A program made the position numbers and the translations under genes. The notes below the pieces were generated by a model that saw nothing but the letters and a program-made list of their open reading frames with translations, was not told the origin of the DNA and made no database searches. This document shows positions 34,002 through 41,967 of a stretch of DNA of 64,000 nt, one piece after another. Each line of letters starts with the position of its first letter. Positions within the stretch are counted from its first letter, which is position 1. The stretch is from contig NZ_BAABJQ010000011.1 in assembly GCF_039543385.1 (NCBI RefSeq), positions 1 to 64,000 of the forward strand. The letters run 5' to 3'. Origin of the DNA: Rugosimonospora acidiphila (lineage in GTDB: Bacteria; Actinomycetota; Actinomycetes; Mycobacteriales; Micromonosporaceae).

Positions 34002-34477
34002 ACAGCCTCGACGGCGGCGATCAGCTCGGGCGAGTCCGGCGTGGTCCGGGGGCGCACCCTCGCCGCCACCGCACCATCGGGACCCACGACGAACTTCTCG
34101 AAGTTCCACTGCACGTCGCCGGCCTCGCCGCCGGCGTCGGCCGTGGCGGTCAGCTGCTGGTACAGCGGGTGCCGGTTCGGGCCGTTGACGTCGACCTTTT
34201 CCGTCATCGGGAACGTCACGCCGTAGTTGGCGTCGCAGAACTCGGCGATCTCGTCCGCCGTGCCGGGCTCCTGGCCGCCGAACTGGTTGCACGGCACGCC
34301 GAGCACCACCAGGCCGCGCCGCTCGTACTCGGTGGCGAGCTTCTGCAGCCCCGTGTACTGGGGAGTCAGCCCGCACTGAGAGGCGACGTTGACGATGAGC
34401 AGAGCACGGCCGCGGTACTGGGCGAGGTCGGCCTCGCCGCCCTGCAGGGAACCGATCTTTACATCGTAAATGGACAC
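33989..34477 (-). CDS. gpx: Glutathione peroxidase-like thiol peroxidase
   Basis: 162 residues from a GTG at 34477 (MSIYDVKIGSL, the usual start); a TTG at 34486 is also in frame. NVASQCGLTPQY holds the peroxidatic Cys in place of Sec, VLGVPCNQFGGQEPG the resolving-Cys/Gln region, and WNFEKFVVGPDG the Trp-Asn motif. Expected to reduce peroxides with thioredoxin in the cytosol. The gene end is duplicated as tandem repeats downstream. Confidence 0.92.
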   Translation of the reverse strand: MSIYDVKIGSLQGGEADLAQYRGRALLIVNVASQCGLTPQYTGLQKLATEYERRGLVVLGVPCNQFGGQEPGTADEIAEFCDANYGVTFPMTEKVDVNGPNRHPLYQQLTATADAGGEAGDVQWNFEKFVVGPDGAVAARVRPRTTPDSPELIAAVEAVLPA

Positions 34478-34629
34478 GGTGCACAACGTACGCCCGCGAG
34501 CGCCAGGATCGACGGGCTGGGTGTGCGGGTGTTCCCTGGCGCACGTTGCCGGTTCGGACCGGCGCTCCGTGCGTCTTTAACCCGCGCTCGGCGGGTTTGG
34601 GTCCGGCCGGGAACGGATATCGTTACCCC

Positions 34630-35259
34630 ATGCAGATGATCAAGTACACCCATGCCTGCGTACGCCTGGAGGACGGGGAACGCCGACTGGTGATCGATCC
34701 CGGCCTCTGGAGCGAGGTCGAGGCGCTGGCCGGGGTGGCCGACGTACTGATCACGCACGAGCACTACGACCACGTGGACAGCGACAAGCTCGCCGAGGCG
34801 CGCCAGGACAACCCCAACCTCAGGGTGTACGCGCCGGCATCGGTCGCCGGGCAGCTCGCCGCCCTCGGCGACTCGGTGGTGACGGTGTCGGTGGGCGACA
34901 GGTTCACCGCCGGTGGCTTCTCCGTGCGCGCGGTCGGCGGCGAGCACGCGGAGATCTACGAGGGGCTGCCGGGCTGCGCCAACGTCGGGTACCTGGTCGA
35001 CGAGAGCCTCTATCATCCGGGCGATTCGCTGTTCCGGCCGGACGCGGCCGTCGAGACTCTGCTGGTGCCGGCGGCGGCCCCGTGGCTCAAGCTGGCCGAG
35101 GCGCTGGACTTCGTCCGGGACGTCAAGCCGGCCCGGGCGTACCCGATCCACGACGCCCTGCTCAGCGAGGTCGGTCAGCACGCGTTCGACAACTGGATGG
35201 ACCTCAAGGGCAGCACCGACTACACCCGCCCGCAGACCGGCGAACCGGTCTCCCTTTAG
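34630..35259 (+). CDS. UlaG-like MBL-fold metal-dependent hydrolase
   Basis: 209 residues; ATG 34630 (or 34636). It begins MIKYTHACVRLEDGERRLVIDPG, then the metal motif ITHEHYDHVD (HxHxxDH), GGEHAEI, LYHPGDSLF (third ligand Asp) and AYPIHDALLSEVG (terminal His). This is the compact L-ascorbate-lactonase/YtkL-like branch of metallo-beta-lactamase folds, predicted phosphodiesterase or lactonase; substrate unknown. Stop is 3 bp from the convergent TetR stop. Confidence 0.88.
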   Translation: MQMIKYTHACVRLEDGERRLVIDPGLWSEVEALAGVADVLITHEHYDHVDSDKLAEARQDNPNLRVYAPASVAGQLAALGDSVVTVSVGDRFTAGGFSVRAVGGEHAEIYEGLPGCANVGYLVDESLYHPGDSLFRPDAAVETLLVPAAAPWLKLAEALDFVRDVKPARAYPIHDALLSEVGQHAFDNWMDLKGSTDYTRPQTGEPVSL

Positions 35260-35262
35260 CCC

Positions 35263-35961
35263 TCAGGCGGCCGGGTAGTCGATCCCGGCGCCCAGCAACT
35301 CGAAGGCCCGGTCGACCAGCACCGAGGTCGGGGTGTCCGGCTCGTTCTCCCGCCACGCACCGGTCGCCGTCTGGATCGCGGACAGCATCACGGCGGCGAC
35401 CAGCGCGGGGCGCGGGTCCTGCTCCGGCCGCACGCCCATCCGCCGCGCGATCAGCTGCGTCCCCTCGTCGATCCGGGTGGTGCACAGCTCCAGCGCGCGG
35501 CCGGTCAGCGCTGGCGAGACCGACACCAGTCCGGTCACCCGGGCGAAGCTCTCCGCGCTCATCCCCGTCTCCCCGGACTCATACCGGGCCAGCACCTCGG
35601 CCGTGGCGCGCCGCATCGCGGTCCACACCGGCTCGTCGGCCGGGCGCAGCTCGAACGCGGCGAGCACGTCGGTGTACTGGTCGTCGATGGTCGCGAGGAC
35701 CACGTCGTCCTTGCCGCCGAAGTAGCGGAAGAAGGTCCGCGAGGAGACCTCCACCGCGTCCGCGATCTCCTCCACCGTGGTCGCCTCGAAGCCCTTGCGG
35801 GCGAACAGCTCGAAGGCCGCGGCGCGCAGCGCGTCGCGGGTGCGCTGCTTCTTGCGCTCGCGCAGCCCGGGTTCGGCCGCCCCGCCCTGGGGTGCCCGTC
35901 CGCTCTGGTCGGCCGCGCCCAGCCGGCGGGCCGTCGATGAGGCCGTCGATGACAAGACCAT
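35263..35961 (-). CDS. TetR/AcrR family repressor
   Basis: 232 residues. After a non-conserved Ser/Ala/Gly-rich lead of about 33 residues, the HTH is LRERKKQRTRDALRAAAFELFARKGFEATTVEEIADAVEVSSRTFFRYFGGKDDVV (about 33-88); the remainder is a helical effector domain. Divergent from the MFS exporter at 36104 with palindromic sites between them, so it probably represses itself and the exporter. Confidence 0.9.
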   Translation of the reverse strand: MVLSSTASSTARRLGAADQSGRAPQGGAAEPGLRERKKQRTRDALRAAAFELFARKGFEATTVEEIADAVEVSSRTFFRYFGGKDDVVLATIDDQYTDVLAAFELRPADEPVWTAMRRATAEVLARYESGETGMSAESFARVTGLVSVSPALTGRALELCTTRIDEGTQLIARRMGVRPEQDPRPALVAAVMLSAIQTATGAWRENEPDTPTSVLVDRAFELLGAGIDYPAA

Positions 35962-36015
35962 GCCCTCAGTCTACCCCTCGCGTCAGAAGCCGACTTTATT
36001 CCCGTGATGATGCTT

Positions 36016-36063
36016 GTCACTGAGTGACGTACGTCGGTTGACGACACTTGTCAGAAGCTGACA
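36016..36063. promoter_or_regulatory. Palindromic TetR operators upstream of MFS exporter
   Basis: GTCAC-N3-GTGAC at 36016-36028 and TGTCAG-AAG-CTGACA at 36049-36063, plus a degenerate copy GTCAGAAGCCGAC at 35981-35993. A TTGACG hexamer at 36038-36043 would place the second palindrome over the spacer and -10. Confidence 0.65.
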
Positions 36064-36103
36064 GATTCTTTCCTGTGTCCACAACTCACGGGAGGCGGTC
36101 CTC

Positions 36104-37702
36104 ATGGCCCAGCCAGCTCTGATCGACGAACACCCACCCCGGTCCGGCGAGGGCGCGCGCACCAGGCGCGGTTACGGCCATCCCTGGCTCACCCTGGCCG
36201 CCGTCGCGCTGAGCGTCATGATGGTCGCCCTGGACGCGACGGTCGTGGCCATCGCGAACCCGGCTATCGCCCAGGACCTGCACGCCGATCTCTCCGGGCT
36301 GCAGTGGGTGACCAACGGCTACCTGCTGGCCCTGGCGGTCTCGCTGATCACGGCCGGTCGGATCGCCGACCGGCTCGGGCGCAAGCGGATCTTCCTGATC
36401 GGGGTGGCCGGCTTCGCGGTCGCCTCGGCGGCCGTCGGGTTGTCCGGCACCATCGGTCTGGTGATCTTGTTCCGGGTGCTCCAGGGGCTCTTCGGCGCCC
36501 TGCTGCAACCGGCCAGCCTGGCGATCCTGCGCAGCACGTTCCCGCCGGCCAAGCTCAACATGGCGATCGGCATCTGGAGCGGCGCCTCGGGTCTGGCCAT
36601 CGCCAGCGGCCCGATCGTGGCCGGACTGCTCGTCCAGCACGTGAACTGGCAGTCGGTGTTCTACCTCAACGTGCCGCTCGCCGCGCTGGCGCTGCTGGTG
36701 AGCCTCTGGGTCGTCCGCGAGTCGCGGGACCGGCAGGCGAGGGGCTCGTTCGACCTGCCCGGGGTGGTGCTGCTGTCCGGTGCGCTGTTCAGCCTCGTCT
36801 GGGGTCTGATCAAGGCGCAGTCGTACGGCTTCGGTGACCCGATGCCGCTGGTCTTCTTCGGCATCGCCGTGGTTCTCGCGGCGGCGTTCCTGACCTGGGA
36901 GCGGCGGGCCGCCCATCCGCTGCTGCCGCTGCGGGTGTTCCGGTCCCGGTCGGTGTCGGCCGGCACGATGTTGGTGCTCCTCGGCTTCTACGCGCTGTTC
37001 GGCGGGTTCTTCTACCTGACCCTGTACCTGGAGCAGGTGCACGGGATGGGGCCGGTGCAGGCCGGTGTGCACCTGCTGCCGATGACGGCGATGGTCATCG
37101 TGGGCTCGCCGGTGGCCGGCACGCTCACCGCCCGGTTCGGTCCGCGACCGCCGCTGGTACTGGGCATGCTGCTGTCGGCGGTGGGCCTGTTCGCGCTGTC
37201 CCGGCTCTCGGTGGACGCCGGGTACAACTCGATGTGGCCATCGTTCCTGATGACCGGCATCGGGTTCGGGTTCGTGGTGGTCGCCGGCACCGAGGCGATC
37301 GTCGGCAACATGCCGGTACACCTGGCCGGGCTGGCCGGCGGCATCCAGCAGACCGGCGCGCAGATCGGCGGGGTGCTGGGCACCACCGTCTTCGGCACGC
37401 TGCTGACCACCCAGGTCGGTGACGTGCTGGTGCACCGGCTCGGCAGCGCCGGGGTACCGGGCGCCGAGGCTTCCGGCCTGGTGGCCGCCAAGCAGTACGT
37501 GGCGCAGGGCGTGGCACCGGTGCCATCGGGCGCCCCGGCCTCACTGGCGCACGCGATCACCACCGGAAGCCACCTGGCGTTCATGGACGGGTTCCGGCTG
37601 TCCTTCGGCGTCGCGGCGGCGGTGTCGCTGGCCGCCGCCCTGATCGCACTGCTGGTGCGGCGGGGCAACCACACCCAGGAGGCGTCGCCGGCCGCCGACT
37701 GA
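36104..37702 (+). CDS. DHA2-type MFS multidrug exporter (EmrB/QacA-like)
   Basis: 532 residues with GGGAGG 8-13 nt upstream of the ATG. Fourteen hydrophobic segments; motif D1-like LDATVVAIANPAIAQDL, TNGYLLALAV, motif A GRIADRLGRKRIF, motif C-like SGPIVAGLLVQHVNW. A large loop near the end (LAHAITTGSHLAFMDGFRLSF) is typical of actinomycete antibiotic exporters. Proton-driven export from the inner face of the membrane; likely controlled by the divergent TetR. Confidence 0.93.
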   Translation: MAQPALIDEHPPRSGEGARTRRGYGHPWLTLAAVALSVMMVALDATVVAIANPAIAQDLHADLSGLQWVTNGYLLALAVSLITAGRIADRLGRKRIFLIGVAGFAVASAAVGLSGTIGLVILFRVLQGLFGALLQPASLAILRSTFPPAKLNMAIGIWSGASGLAIASGPIVAGLLVQHVNWQSVFYLNVPLAALALLVSLWVVRESRDRQARGSFDLPGVVLLSGALFSLVWGLIKAQSYGFGDPMPLVFFGIAVVLAAAFLTWERRAAHPLLPLRVFRSRSVSAGTMLVLLGFYALFGGFFYLTLYLEQVHGMGPVQAGVHLLPMTAMVIVGSPVAGTLTARFGPRPPLVLGMLLSAVGLFALSRLSVDAGYNSMWPSFLMTGIGFGFVVVAGTEAIVGNMPVHLAGLAGGIQQTGAQIGGVLGTTVFGTLLTTQVGDVLVHRLGSAGVPGAEASGLVAAKQYVAQGVAPVPSGAPASLAHAITTGSHLAFMDGFRLSFGVAAAVSLAAALIALLVRRGNHTQEASPAAD

Positions 37703-37799
37703 TCCGCCGGTACGAGCGGGCGTTCGGCTGTTGGCGCAGGCCGCTGGGCAGGGTACTTTGACCGTCATCGTTCGCTCGTCCAGCAGCGGAGGCAGTCCG

Positions 37800-38285
37800 G
37801 TGAGTACATACACGATCACGCTCACACCCGAGGACAGCGCCGACGCCAGCGCGATCGTGCGCGTCGAGATCGGCCCCGCCGGCCCGCGCATCACCGAGCT
37901 GACGGTGCGGGCCGGCACCGGCGGAGAGCTGGTGCCGGGGCGGTTGCCCGGGGTCGATCTCGGCCGGCTGCTGCGCGCACTGACCCCGCCCGCGCCACCG
38001 GTGGCTCGGCGGCCGGGAACCGCGAAGTCGAGGGCGGTGAAGTCGAGGGCGGTGAAGTCGAGGGCGGTGAAGTCGAGGGCGGTGAAATCGCCCGCGGCCG
38101 TGCCGGCCGTCGCCGGTGACGGCCGGCGTGCCTACCGGCGCGCGCCCGGCGACCTGGCCGAGGTCTACGCCCGGACACCCGACACGGCGGCGCTGGCCGA
38201 CCACTACGGCGTGCCGCGCCACACGGCACAGGGCTGGCTGCGGCGGCTGCGCGCCGACGGCGGTCGGGTCGCGCCGCGCGGCTAG
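37800..38285 (+). CDS. HTH protein with KSRAV repeat linker
   Basis: 161 residues from GTG 37800 with GGAGG 8 nt upstream. The N-terminal ~55 residues form a beta-rich segment (TYTITLTPEDSADASAIVRVEIGPAGPRITELTVRAG). A linker of four KSRAV repeats, coded by 15-bp tandem DNA, is followed by a C-terminal helix-turn-helix-like segment YRRAPGDLAEVYARTPDTAALADHYGVPRHTAQGWLRRLR. It is probably a DNA-binding regulator; the basic linker could add nonspecific DNA contact. The family is known mainly as hypothetical actinobacterial proteins. Stop overlaps the convergent bPH gene by 4 bp. Confidence 0.7.
   Translation: MSTYTITLTPEDSADASAIVRVEIGPAGPRITELTVRAGTGGELVPGRLPGVDLGRLLRALTPPAPPVARRPGTAKSRAVKSRAVKSRAVKSRAVKSPAAVPAVAGDGRRAYRRAPGDLAEVYARTPDTAALADHYGVPRHTAQGWLRRLRADGGRVAPRG
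38025..38084. repeat. Four perfect 15-bp tandem repeats
   Basis: AAGTCGAGGGCGGTG occurs four times end to end (38025, 38040, 38055, 38070), followed by a partial variant. It encodes the KSRAV linker. Confidence 0.95.
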
Positions 38286-40111
38286 CGGCTCGGGGTCTCG
38301 ACCAGGAACGGAGTGAACAGGTCCGGCGTGGCCCGGTCGACCAGCGGCACCGACGTGCCGACCTCGACGTCGGGCAGCGCGTACCGCTGCCGGCCGGCCG
38401 CCGTGGTGGCGATGACCGTGACCAGCCCAGCCCGGCGCTGGAAGATCGACTGGCGGAGGTGCCAGCCGATGATCCCGTCCCGGGCCAGGGCGCACCGGCG
38501 GCGGATCATCGAGCCCTGCCGCAGCACCAGGTACCCGCCGGTGACCGCGTGGCCCAGGCTGCGGTACCGGTCGGCGGCCAGCAGCGCACCGGCCGGCAGC
38601 GTCACCAGCGCGACCAGTGGGGCCCACACCGGCCAGCCGGCCACGCCCCACAGCACGCCGAGCACGGCGGGCACGATAGCGGCCAGCGTCAGGGCGCGGA
38701 CGTAGCGCCGTCGCCGGGCACGCGGCCCGTGCGACCGCAGCGCGATGGTCATCGGCTGCGGGTCGCGCAGCACCTCGGCCGCCACCCGCACGACCTCCCG
38801 CCGGGGCGCCGGGGGCAGCAGCAACGACCCGCCCCGCTCGGCCCCGCGCCCCACCCGCAGGCCGGTCGCGATCGCGATGCACCGGGCACCGACCACCATC
38901 CGCAGCAGCAGGGGCTCGCTCAGCTCCGCGCCGCGCAGCCGGCGCTCCTCGATGGTGGTGGCCCGGGTCGTGATCAGACCCCGGCTCACGTGCAGCGTGC
39001 CGCCGTCCTGGCGGGCCAGCCGGAAGGACCAGAAGGCCAGCACGTACCCGAAGGTCGAGGCGAGGGCGACCAACACGATCGCGGCGAGCACCACCTCGGT
39101 GACGGCCAGCCCGAGCGGCGCCTGGGACAGGTGATGGGCCAGGTCACGCAGCGCACCGAACCGGCTGGGATCGAGGTGCGCCTCGTTGACCAGCCGGTAG
39201 ATGAAGCCGAACACGATCCCGATGGTGACCAGGCCGGAGAGGGTGAACGGCGCGTACCGCACCCAACCGGGACGCAGCGCCGCCAGTACCGTCTCGCGGG
39301 CCGGCCGGTCGGCCCGCGACCAGTCCAGCGGGCCCGCCACGGTCGGCTGGCCGCTCTCACCGAACTGGCCGCCCGCGCCGAACTCGCCGGCCGGGATGCG
39401 GCCGGGGACCGGCAGCGTGGGCTGGCCGGGCAGCGTGGACTGGCCGGGCAGCGTGGACTGGCCGGGCAGCGTGGACTGGGTCGGCAGCGTGGGCTGGCCG
39501 GAGGCGGTGCGGCGCAGCAGCGCGACGCGCAGCCGCTCGGCCTCGGCGACCGTCAACCCGTCCAGCCGCAGTCCCTCCTTGCGATCGGACTGCCCGGTGC
39601 CGATGGTCAGCCGGGACAGCCCGAGCACCCGGTGCAGCGCGTGCGAGGTCAGGTCGACGGTGCGGACCCGGTCGCGGGGGGTGGACAGCACCCGGCGGCG
39701 GAGGAAGCCGCGCCGCACCTGCACCTGCTCGGCGGAGACCTGGTAGCTCGTGGTGGCCCAGCGCAGGATGCCCAGCCCGATGGTCACCGCCACGCCGGCC
39801 AGCGTCCACAGCGCGGAGTGCCCGCTGCTGCTGCCCGCCACCAGCACGGCCAGCAGCGCCGGCAGGGCGCGCGCCGTCTCCTGGACCGGATGGACCGCCA
39901 GCATCCGCGGGGACAGCCGCCGCCAGTCGGGCTGGGCGGGGACGCCGCCCGCGCCGGCGGCCGGACCGGCCCCGGCCGGAGCGGGCGCGCCGACCGGGTC
40001 GGCCGGCCCGATCGGGCCCGGGGCGTCGGGCGCCGCGGCCGGGGTGGGCGTGGCGGTGGGGCCGGGGGTGGCGGCCGGGCCCGGGGCGCCGGGCGCCATC
40101 GGGGCACTCAC
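38282..40111 (-). CDS. Bacterial PH-domain (YdbT-like) membrane protein
   Basis: 609 residues from a GTG at 40111 overlapping the upstream stop (GTGA). After a Pro/Ala-rich cytosolic lead of ~60 residues there are paired hydrophobic helices (ALPALLAVLVAGSSSGHSALWTLAGVAVTIGLG) and a bPH2 domain (TTSYQVSAEQVQVRRGFLRRRVLSTPRDRVRTVDL). A second unit (FTLSGLVTIGIVFGFIYRL; LARQDGGTLHVSRGLITTRATTIEERRLRGAEL) and a third (ALTLAAIVPAVLGVLWG; GYLVLRQGSMIRRRCALARDGIIGWHLRQS) follow. This matches YdbT, which acts with YdbS. A linker of TLPGQS repeats (18-bp DNA units) joins units 1 and 2. In Bacillus the pair protects against amylocyclicin-type peptides; here the role is unknown. Confidence 0.85.
   Translation of the reverse strand: MSAPMAPGAPGPAATPGPTATPTPAAAPDAPGPIGPADPVGAPAPAGAGPAAGAGGVPAQPDWRRLSPRMLAVHPVQETARALPALLAVLVAGSSSGHSALWTLAGVAVTIGLGILRWATTSYQVSAEQVQVRRGFLRRRVLSTPRDRVRTVDLTSHALHRVLGLSRLTIGTGQSDRKEGLRLDGLTVAEAERLRVALLRRTASGQPTLPTQSTLPGQSTLPGQSTLPGQPTLPVPGRIPAGEFGAGGQFGESGQPTVAGPLDWSRADRPARETVLAALRPGWVRYAPFTLSGLVTIGIVFGFIYRLVNEAHLDPSRFGALRDLAHHLSQAPLGLAVTEVVLAAIVLVALASTFGYVLAFWSFRLARQDGGTLHVSRGLITTRATTIEERRLRGAELSEPLLLRMVVGARCIAIATGLRVGRGAERGGSLLLPPAPRREVVRVAAEVLRDPQPMTIALRSHGPRARRRRYVRALTLAAIVPAVLGVLWGVAGWPVWAPLVALVTLPAGALLAADRYRSLGHAVTGGYLVLRQGSMIRRRCALARDGIIGWHLRQSIFQRRAGLVTVIATTAAGRQRYALPDVEVGTSVPLVDRATPDLFTPFLVETPSR
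39411..39500. repeat. Five 18-bp tandem repeats in bPH gene
   Basis: Units starting GGCAGCGTGG at 39411, 39429, 39447, 39465 and 39483, differing at one to three positions. They encode TLPxQx repeats. Confidence 0.93.
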
Positions 40112-40698
40112 GTCGCGTCGCCCGGGTTCGCCTGCGTGGTGCTGGTCAGCTCGTCCACCAGCCGCTGCGCGGTCGCGTGGTCCAGCCCTTCGATCTTGAG
40201 CGGCCCGGCCGCGGACGCCGTGGTGACGGTGATGTTGCTCAGGCCGAGCAACTGCTCGAACGGCCCCCGCTCGGTGTCCACCGTCTGGATGCGGGACACG
40301 GGCGCGATGCGCCGGCTCTGGTTGAGCCAGCCGGCCTGGGTGTAGACGGCCTGTGCGGTGGTCTCCCAGCGGTGTACCCGGTAGCGCCACTGCGGCATCA
40401 CCAGGACGTGCAGCAGTGCCACGACCACCGTCACGCCGAGCCAGGTCAGGTGGGTACCCAGGTGGCGGGTGTCGGCCACCGTCCAGAGGATCTCGACGGC
40501 CAGCGGTACCAGCCAGCCGAGCGCGGCCCGCAGCGTCCAGTACCCGATCGCCCGGCGGCTGACCCGGTGCTGGGGTGCGCGCAGGCGCAGGGTGGCCGCC
40601 GTCGTCGCCGCGTCGGCCAGGCGCGCGCCGGGCGCGTTTGATGACACAGGTGTCCCCAAGGGCACCTCGGCGCCCGGAGACGCAGTCGTCGCATCCAC
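40108..40698 (-). CDS. Bacterial PH-domain (YdbS-like) membrane protein
   Basis: 196 residues from a GTG at 40698; the start is uncertain because the frame is open to 40764. Two hydrophobic helices (TLRAALGWLVPLAVEILW; WLGVTVVVALLHVLVM) precede a single bPH2 domain (RYRVHRWETTAQAVYTQAGWLNQSRRIAPVSRIQTVDTERGPFEQLLGLSNITVTTASAAGPLKIEGL), the YdbS organisation. It is co-translated with the YdbT-like gene. Confidence 0.82.
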   Translation of the reverse strand: MDATTASPGAEVPLGTPVSSNAPGARLADAATTAATLRLRAPQHRVSRRAIGYWTLRAALGWLVPLAVEILWTVADTRHLGTHLTWLGVTVVVALLHVLVMPQWRYRVHRWETTAQAVYTQAGWLNQSRRIAPVSRIQTVDTERGPFEQLLGLSNITVTTASAAGPLKIEGLDHATAQRLVDELTSTTQANPGDAT

Positions 40699-40862
40699 CC
40701 CACAACCATGACAGGCGTTCGCCGTGCCGGCACAGTGTGGTCCGTACCCGAACACGTGGGACAAACGTACTAGTGCCGTTCGTCCCGTATATTCACCATG
40801 ATCATCGTTCTCGATTGATCACTGCTGGAGTACTGCCGGCGCCGGCCGGGTACCCATCGGGC

Positions 40863-41126
40863 ATGCCGATCGGTCCACAGCCTAGGGGAGCGCGGGGCAC
40901 CGCGAAGCACCCGTACAGCGCGCTGAACCTGCGGCTCGCCCTGGCCAGTTTCGGGCTCGTGCTCCTGGCCGCCCTGGCGGTCGCCATGTTCGCGTTCCAC
41001 CAGCCGGTACTCGGCGGGGTAGCGGTGGCGCTCGCGGCGGTCACCATCGTCGACATCGTGGTGATCCAGCTACGGCGCCGGCAGCGGCGCAGGATCGATC
41101 CGCGGCACCACACCCTGTTTGAGTAG
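40863..41126 (+). CDS. DUF6343 family small membrane protein
   Basis: 87 residues from ATG 40863. RGARGTAKHPYSALNLRLALASFGLVLLAALAV matches the conserved start of DUF6343 (basic segment, YSALxLR, then helix 1), followed by helix 2 LGGVAVALAAVTIVDIVVIQL and an Arg-rich tail. The function is unknown. The frame is open upstream to 40575, but that part overlaps the bPH gene. Confidence 0.75.
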   Translation: MPIGPQPRGARGTAKHPYSALNLRLALASFGLVLLAALAVAMFAFHQPVLGGVAVALAAVTIVDIVVIQLRRRQRRRIDPRHHTLFE

Positions 41127-41217
41127 GCGCGTACCGTTCGGGTGGGCGCGGGGCGAGTGGCCGGCTACCGAATGTGTCCGTGAGCGCCGCGCCCTGCTGT
41201 CGGCTAGCGTTGGTCAC

Positions 41218-41967
41218 GTGAATGGCCTGCCCGACCGGATCCGCGCCGCGCTGTTCGACCTCGACGGGGTGTTGACTCCGACCGCCGCCGTCCACGCGGC
41301 GGCCTGGAAAGAGATGTTCGACGCCTTCCTGCGCGGGCGGGAGGGTCCGGGCTTCCGGCCCTTCTCCCAGGACGAGTACAACCAGTATGTGGACGGCCGG
41401 GCCCGGGCCGACGGCACCCGGTCGTTCCTGGCCTCCCGGGGCGTCATGGTCCCCGAGGGCTCGCCGGAAGACCCCGCGGACGCGGACACCGTCGAGGGTC
41501 TGAGCGAGCGCAAGGACGAGATCTTCCGGCGGATGGTGGAGAAGGGCGGGATCCAGCCGTACCCGGGCTCGGAGCGGTACCTGCGCGCCGTGCGCGCGGC
41601 CGGGCTGCGCACCGCGGTCGTCTCGGCCAGCCGGCACTGCGCCCAGATCGTTCGCGCCGCCGGCCTGGAGGACCTGCTGGACGCGCGGATCGACGGCATA
41701 GTGGCGGCCCGGGACCGGCTGCCCGGCAAGCCGGCGCCGGACACCTACCGGGCCGCCGCCGGCCTGCTGAACGTGATACCCACTCAGGCCGCGGTGTTCG
41801 AGGACGCGCTGGCCGGGGTGTCCGCCGGGCGCGCCGGCCGGTTCGGGTACGTGGTGGGTGTGGACCGGATCGGCGACCAGGGCCCGCACTCGCATTCGGC
41901 GGATTTGAAGGCGCATGGCGCCGACGCGGTGGTCCGGGACCTCGCCGACCTGTTGGACGAATCGTGA
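41218..41967 (+). CDS. pgmB: Beta-phosphoglucomutase-type HAD hydrolase
   Basis: 249 residues from GTG 41218. HAD motif I is ALFDLDGVLTPTAAVHAAAW (nucleophile D14, acid/base D16); the cap has VDGRARADGTRSFLASRG; motif II VVSASRHC; then GKPAPDTY (motif III Lys) and VFEDALAGVSAGRAG (motif IV). The beta-PGM signature and 4-bp overlap (GTGA) with the GH65 gene indicate isomerisation of the beta-glucose 1-phosphate made by that phosphorylase to glucose 6-phosphate. Confidence 0.92.
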   Translation: MNGLPDRIRAALFDLDGVLTPTAAVHAAAWKEMFDAFLRGREGPGFRPFSQDEYNQYVDGRARADGTRSFLASRGVMVPEGSPEDPADADTVEGLSERKDEIFRRMVEKGGIQPYPGSERYLRAVRAAGLRTAVVSASRHCAQIVRAAGLEDLLDARIDGIVAARDRLPGKPAPDTYRAAAGLLNVIPTQAAVFEDALAGVSAGRAGRFGYVVGVDRIGDQGPHSHSADLKAHGADAVVRDLADLLDES

